This document shows, one piece after another, positions 6,401 to 8,327 of a stretch of DNA of 8,327 nt (the stretch's first letter is position 1; each line of letters starts with the position of its first letter). The translations under genes and the position numbers were made by a program. The notes under the pieces were generated by a model, which did no database searches, was not told the DNA's origin, and saw only the letters and a program-made list of their open reading frames with translations. This DNA is from Thermodesulfobacteriota bacterium (GTDB taxonomy: Bacteria; Desulfobacterota; Desulfocorpusculales; Desulfocorpusculum): assembly GCA_028275295.1 (NCBI GenBank), contig JAPWUY010000057.1:1-8327 (forward strand). Direction: 5' to 3'.

Positions 6401-7909
6401 TATCTCGAGACCAAGACCATCCTGGACAAAGCTCAGGTCAGGCTCCTGACCTATGGCCGGGATGATGAGATCCGCCTCCACGAAGAATTCCGATCCCTCT
6501 ATGGGAATGGGCTTCCTCCTTCCTGTGCTGTCTGGTTCCGTGAGCCTTGTGCGGATGCATTCCAATCCCTTGAGGCGTCCTTCCTCATGAACGATCCTGG
6601 AGGGCGCGGCCAGAAAGAGGATCTTCACCCCCTCCGCCTCTGCCTCCTCTATCTCTTCAGGCTCCGCCAGCATCTCCGCCTTGGATCTCCTGTAAACTAT
6701 GGTCACCTCCTGGGCTCCGAGCCTTAGAGCTGTCCTAGCACCATCCAGGGCTGAGTGGCCTCCGCCTATGACCACTACCTTCCCCTCGAGTTTTTTCAGC
6801 TTCCCCAGATGAACCTCCCGGAGGAACGTGGTCACATCCTGGACACCTGGGCCTTCCTTCTCCCCGGGGATTCCCAGCCTGAGTCCCTTCCAGGCACCCA
6901 CGGCCAAGAACACTGCTTTGGCCCCGTGATCCTTGAGTTCCTGGAGGGTGAGGTCCTTCCCTATCCTCACGCCGGTCTGAATCTCTATCCCGAACCTCTT
7001 CAGGTTTCCTATCTCCTGATCCAAGACCCAGCGGGGAAGCCTGTGTTCCGGGATCCCGTACCTCATCATGCCCCCTGGCTCCGGCATGGCCTCGTACACA
7101 GTCACCTTGTAACCCTCGAGAGCCAGGAAATAGGCCGCAGTGAGGCCAGCAGGCCCTGATCCCACTATTGCCACCTGTTCTTCCCTGGGCTTGATCTCGG
7201 GCAACGGGATCTCGGTGACAGGTGCCCTGTCCGCAGCTACCCTCTTCAATTCCCTTATGGAGATGGCCTCATCTACCTGAGCCCTCCTGCAGCTCGCCTC
7301 GCACCTGTGAGGACAGACACGGCCGAGAATTCCAGGGAAGGGGAGGTCCCGCATGATGATCTCCACCGCCTCCCTGTACTTGCCCTCCTTGACCATGGCC
7401 ACATATCCCTGGACATTGAGGTTGGCCGGGCAGCCGATGCGGCAGGGGGCAATATCCCACTTCTCTATGGCGTAGCCGCTCGGGATTGCCTGAGGATAGC
7501 GCTTGAAGGTCGCCTTTCTCGTCGAAAGCCCGAGATCGTACTCATTGGGCCTCACGACAGGACACACCTTCGCGCATTCGCCGCATGCCGTGCACTTGGA
7601 GAGATCGATGTATCTCGGGTGCTGTATCACCTCTACCTTGAAGTTGCCAGGCTCTCCCTGAATGTCCACAACTTCGGCATTGGTCAGGAGATCTATGTTC
7701 AGGTTTCGGCCGCACTCTACCACTTTGGGCGAAAGGATGCACATGGCGCAATCGTTGGTGGGGAAGGTCTTGTCCAGTTGGGACATGGTTCCCCCGATTG
7801 CTGGAGTCCTCTCCACCATGTACACGTGGAAGCCGCTTTCCGCGAGGTCCAGAGCCGCCTGAACACCGCCTATTCCGCCGCCAACTACTAGAACAGATCC
7901 CTTAGCCAT
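3494..7909 (-). CDS. Giant HdrA fusion: HdrA module with inserted GltD/NfnB-like NAD(P)H module, plus a second HdrA module
   Basis: HdrA proteins are cytoplasmic FAD and iron-sulfur hubs of heterodisulfide-reductase-type complexes. This 1471-residue chain is far longer than common HdrA (about 650). Residues 1-150 start an HdrA module: GGGIGGVQAALDLAESG (FAD), TNDCAMC (C54, C57) and the first ferredoxin motif C106/109/112/116. Residues about 151-618 are a complete GltD/NfnB-like module: PCRIGCPA and GRVCPHRCEASCRR (N-terminal cluster cysteines), VAIVGSGPAGLTAAYFLA (FAD), VVVIGGGHSALDGARTAL with VYRRSKAEM (NAD(P)H site), and FAGGDAV (second FAD contact). HdrA resumes with C625/628/631/635 and CAGSRN...YCSSVCCMYAIKQA. 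From about 919 a second HdrA module begins with the HdrA N-terminal domain (IGVFVCDCG, ASCSPRTHEPLF, EMANIRDQ), a third FAD fold (VVGGGVAGMNAALNIAEQG), CVGSRN...YCSRICC, and ends in two [4Fe-4S] motifs, C1407-1417 and C1437-1447. The ATG at 7909 has AGGAG upstream. Electron bifurcation is possible but unproven. Confidence 0.94.
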   Translation of the reverse strand: MAKGSVLVVGGGIGGVQAALDLAESGFHVYMVERTPAIGGTMSQLDKTFPTNDCAMCILSPKVVECGRNLNIDLLTNAEVVDIQGEPGNFKVEVIQHPRYIDLSKCTACGECAKVCPVVRPNEYDLGLSTRKATFKRYPQAIPSGYAIEKWDIAPCRIGCPANLNVQGYVAMVKEGKYREAVEIIMRDLPFPGILGRVCPHRCEASCRRAQVDEAISIRELKRVAADRAPVTEIPLPEIKPREEQVAIVGSGPAGLTAAYFLALEGYKVTVYEAMPEPGGMMRYGIPEHRLPRWVLDQEIGNLKRFGIEIQTGVRIGKDLTLQELKDHGAKAVFLAVGAWKGLRLGIPGEKEGPGVQDVTTFLREVHLGKLKKLEGKVVVIGGGHSALDGARTALRLGAQEVTIVYRRSKAEMLAEPEEIEEAEAEGVKILFLAAPSRIVHEEGRLKGLECIRTRLTEPDSTGRRKPIPIEGSEFFVEADLIIPAIGQEPDLSFVQDGLGLEISKWNLLVVNPETLQTNVPWIFAGGDAVTGPATVIEAVAAGKRAAHYIAKFLKGEELPKEWVEEKEAGEKWTEIPPDVERKERLKVPTLPPRERVAGFQEVRLQVDEEAAREEASRCLNCGACCECFECVKACQAGAVDHQMVEERKTLEVGAVILAPGFETVDPKKLRTYGYGRIKNVVTSKEFERILSASGPFQGHMVRLSDHKEPKKIAWIQCAGSRNVNEGDHPYCSSVCCMYAIKQAVIAKEHAKGDLDATIFFMDMRTFGKGFEAYYDRAREELGVRFIRSRIHSVVEDPATRSPLIRYVDEDGKVHEELFDMVVLSVGMEPSPGIVDLAKKVGVELDPYGFSSLGGLEAVATTRPGIFVCGAFEGPKDIPETVMQASSAVGQVETILADARYSEIVEKSYPDEVDVSKEEPRIGVFVCDCGINIASVVRVPEVRDYAAQLPGVVYAAENLFSCSQDNIEKMVEVIREKRLNRVVVASCSPRTHEPLFRETIRQAGLNPYLFEMANIRDQGSWVHQHEPDKATEKAKDLVRMAVAKVRNAKPLPQLTVPVEQRALVVGGGVAGMNAALNIAEQGYEVHLVEKTGELGGIARRLHNTIEGDDVRAYLERLEEKVKSHPRIKVHLESQVTYHTGFVGNFTTHISNSNGTEEIRHGVTIVATGAKPYEPKEYLYGEDPRVVTALDLSDRLAKGKEGLEGIDTVVMIQCVGSRNEEHPYCSRICCQGSVKNALKIKELKPDCRVFILYRDVRTYGLMELYYQEARKRGVIFIRFKKEDPPKVEKRGQDLVVTVKDHVLGEEVEIPADIVALAIGVEGQKEQPLALQLKLPVNADGFFMEAHMKLRPVDFASEGNFLAGLAHGPKLLRETIAQAQAAAARAVTVLSKERLYLPGEKAWVDEGRCVACLTCVRACPYHVPQVGSKGVAEINPAACQGCGICTSACPRKAIQLGGYTDQELLAKVAALEG

Positions 7910-8045
7910 GGATGTCCTCTCCTGCAGGAACTCGTCGGACTTTTCATGTGAAGGACCGACCGTGGATTTTCACTCCGGGGGAGGCAATTCGGGTCTCCGA
8001 AGGTAGCTAACTCAGTATATGGGCCCATTCAAAGGCGTTCAAGAC

Positions 8046-8074
8046 TATCTACCCGACCCGGGGACAAATGTCAA
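8046..8074 (-). promoter_or_regulatory. Candidate sigma-70 promoter of the operon
   Basis: On the coding strand a perfect -35 box TTGACA (8074-8069) is followed after exactly 17 bases by TAGATA (8051-8046), a weak -10 box matching TATAAT at three of six positions. Transcription would start near 8039, leaving a leader of about 130 bases before the hdrA ATG at 7909. A second AT-rich stretch, TATACT at about 8020-8015, could serve as another -10 but lacks a good -35 at the right distance. The position, just ahead of the first gene, makes it plausible; no operator was recognised. Confidence 0.45.
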
Positions 8075-8090
8075 GACCACCGGGCCGAAC

Positions 8091-8223
8091 GAACGGCGTG
8101 GGCCCTCACGCCTAAAGTTCAAGATGTCCAGGGGGCTCACCCGGTGGAGGGGCGGGCTCCGCGCGCCCGCAAGGGAAAGCATCGGGCTAACCCCAACATC
8201 CCGCGTTTTGGTTGGGGGCCGAT
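8091..8223. other. Gene-free region with three hairpin-forming inverted repeats
   Basis: The whole right end from 7910 to 8327 (418 bases) has no believable gene on either strand. Upstream of the candidate promoter three inverted repeats lie close together. GGCGTG (8095-8100) and CACGCC (8107-8112) flank a 6-base loop, with GAAC/GTTC outside. GCGGGC (8152-8157) and GCCCGC (8165-8170) flank a 7-base loop. CCCCAAC (8191-8197) and GTTGGGG (8211-8217) have an outer ATCGG/CCGAT pair (8181-8185, 8219-8223). None has a T-run on either strand. They may be the 3' end of a neighbouring transcription unit, decayed repeats or structured RNA. No known riboswitch or RNA family was recognised. Confidence 0.4.
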
Positions 8224-8279
8224 CGTGAACGCACCCGGCGGGAATGCAATGTCTTGGCACTCCCACGGCCTCTCAATGC

Positions 8280-8298
8280 GGACGCACGGAGTGCGTCC
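8280..8298. repeat. Perfect 8-bp palindrome, possible interspersed REP-like element
   Basis: GGACGCAC (8280-8287) and GTGCGTCC (8291-8298) form a perfect 8-bp stem around the 3-base loop GGA. The stem is strong and GC-rich, but no T-run follows on either strand, so it is not a standard intrinsic terminator. Short GC-rich palindromes of this kind in intergenic space are often copies of chromosomal interspersed repeats; only one copy is in the window, so that is inference. Confidence 0.45.
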
Positions 8299-8327
8299 CT
8301 CCGAGAACCAGCCTCCGCATCATCTCC

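Noticed and set aside
8045..8266. A 73-codon frame on the minus strand (and a 69-codon frame on the plus strand at 8019-8228) in the right-hand non-coding region
   Set aside because: The composition is rich in Pro, Arg and Ser with no motif, it runs through several hairpins and the candidate promoter, and no clear ribosome binding site was seen.
8280..8298. Rho-independent terminator at the perfect palindrome
   Set aside because: No T-run follows the stem on either strand.
7910..8327. tRNA, known riboswitch or CRISPR array in the right-hand region
   Set aside because: No cloverleaf, no recognised conserved riboswitch core and no regularly spaced direct repeats were found by eye.

Overview
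The window holds six genes, all on the minus strand and read from right to left, behind a gene-free leader at the right edge. In order of transcription they are: a giant HdrA-type flavo-iron-sulfur protein (7909-3494), an MvhD-type hydrogenase/Hdr electron-transfer subunit that contains an in-frame UGA and is almost certainly a selenoprotein (3454-2999), MetV (2952-2281), MetF (2278-1394), a CooC/AcsF-type nickel-insertion ATPase (1281-511) and a NuoE-like [2Fe-2S] subunit (467 to the left edge, last codons cut off). The gaps are 39, 46, 2, 112 and 43 bases and every gene has a purine-rich Shine-Dalgarno sequence, so this reads as one operon.

The organism is probably a strictly anaerobic bacterium with a Wood-Ljungdahl pathway. 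MetF and MetV form the acetogen-type methylene-tetrahydrofolate reductase, CooC-type ATPases load nickel into CO dehydrogenase/acetyl-CoA synthase, and Hdr/Mvh proteins handle low-potential electrons. GC content is fairly high, and AGG, ATA and CTC codons are common. A sulfate-reducing or syntrophic Desulfobacterota-like lineage is my best guess, but the sequence alone does not settle this. The organism must have a selenocysteine insertion system, which is not in this window.

The genes suggest an electron-transfer complex around methylene-H4F reduction. In Moorella the MetFV reductase associates with HdrABC and MvhD. Here no hdrB or hdrC is visible. Instead the HdrA polypeptide is greatly enlarged: one HdrA module carries a complete GltD/NfnB-like NAD(P)H:flavin module inserted between the two [4Fe-4S] motifs of its ferredoxin domain, and a second HdrA module follows in the same chain. 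With the NuoE-like subunit at the end of the operon, this points to NAD(P)H (directly, or through a NuoEF-type module just outside the window) as electron source or sink. Electron bifurcation or confurcation is an inference, not something the sequence shows.

Region by region: 1-467 partial nuoE-like gene; 511-1281 cooC-like; 1282-1393 a spacer with two small hairpins; 1394-2278 metF; 2281-2952 metV; 2999-3454 mvhD with a UGA at 3226-3224 and a SECIS-like hairpin directly behind it; 3494-7909 hdrA fusion; 7910-8327 non-coding, with a candidate sigma-70 promoter and several hairpins including a perfect 8-bp palindrome. The plus strand carries no believable gene.
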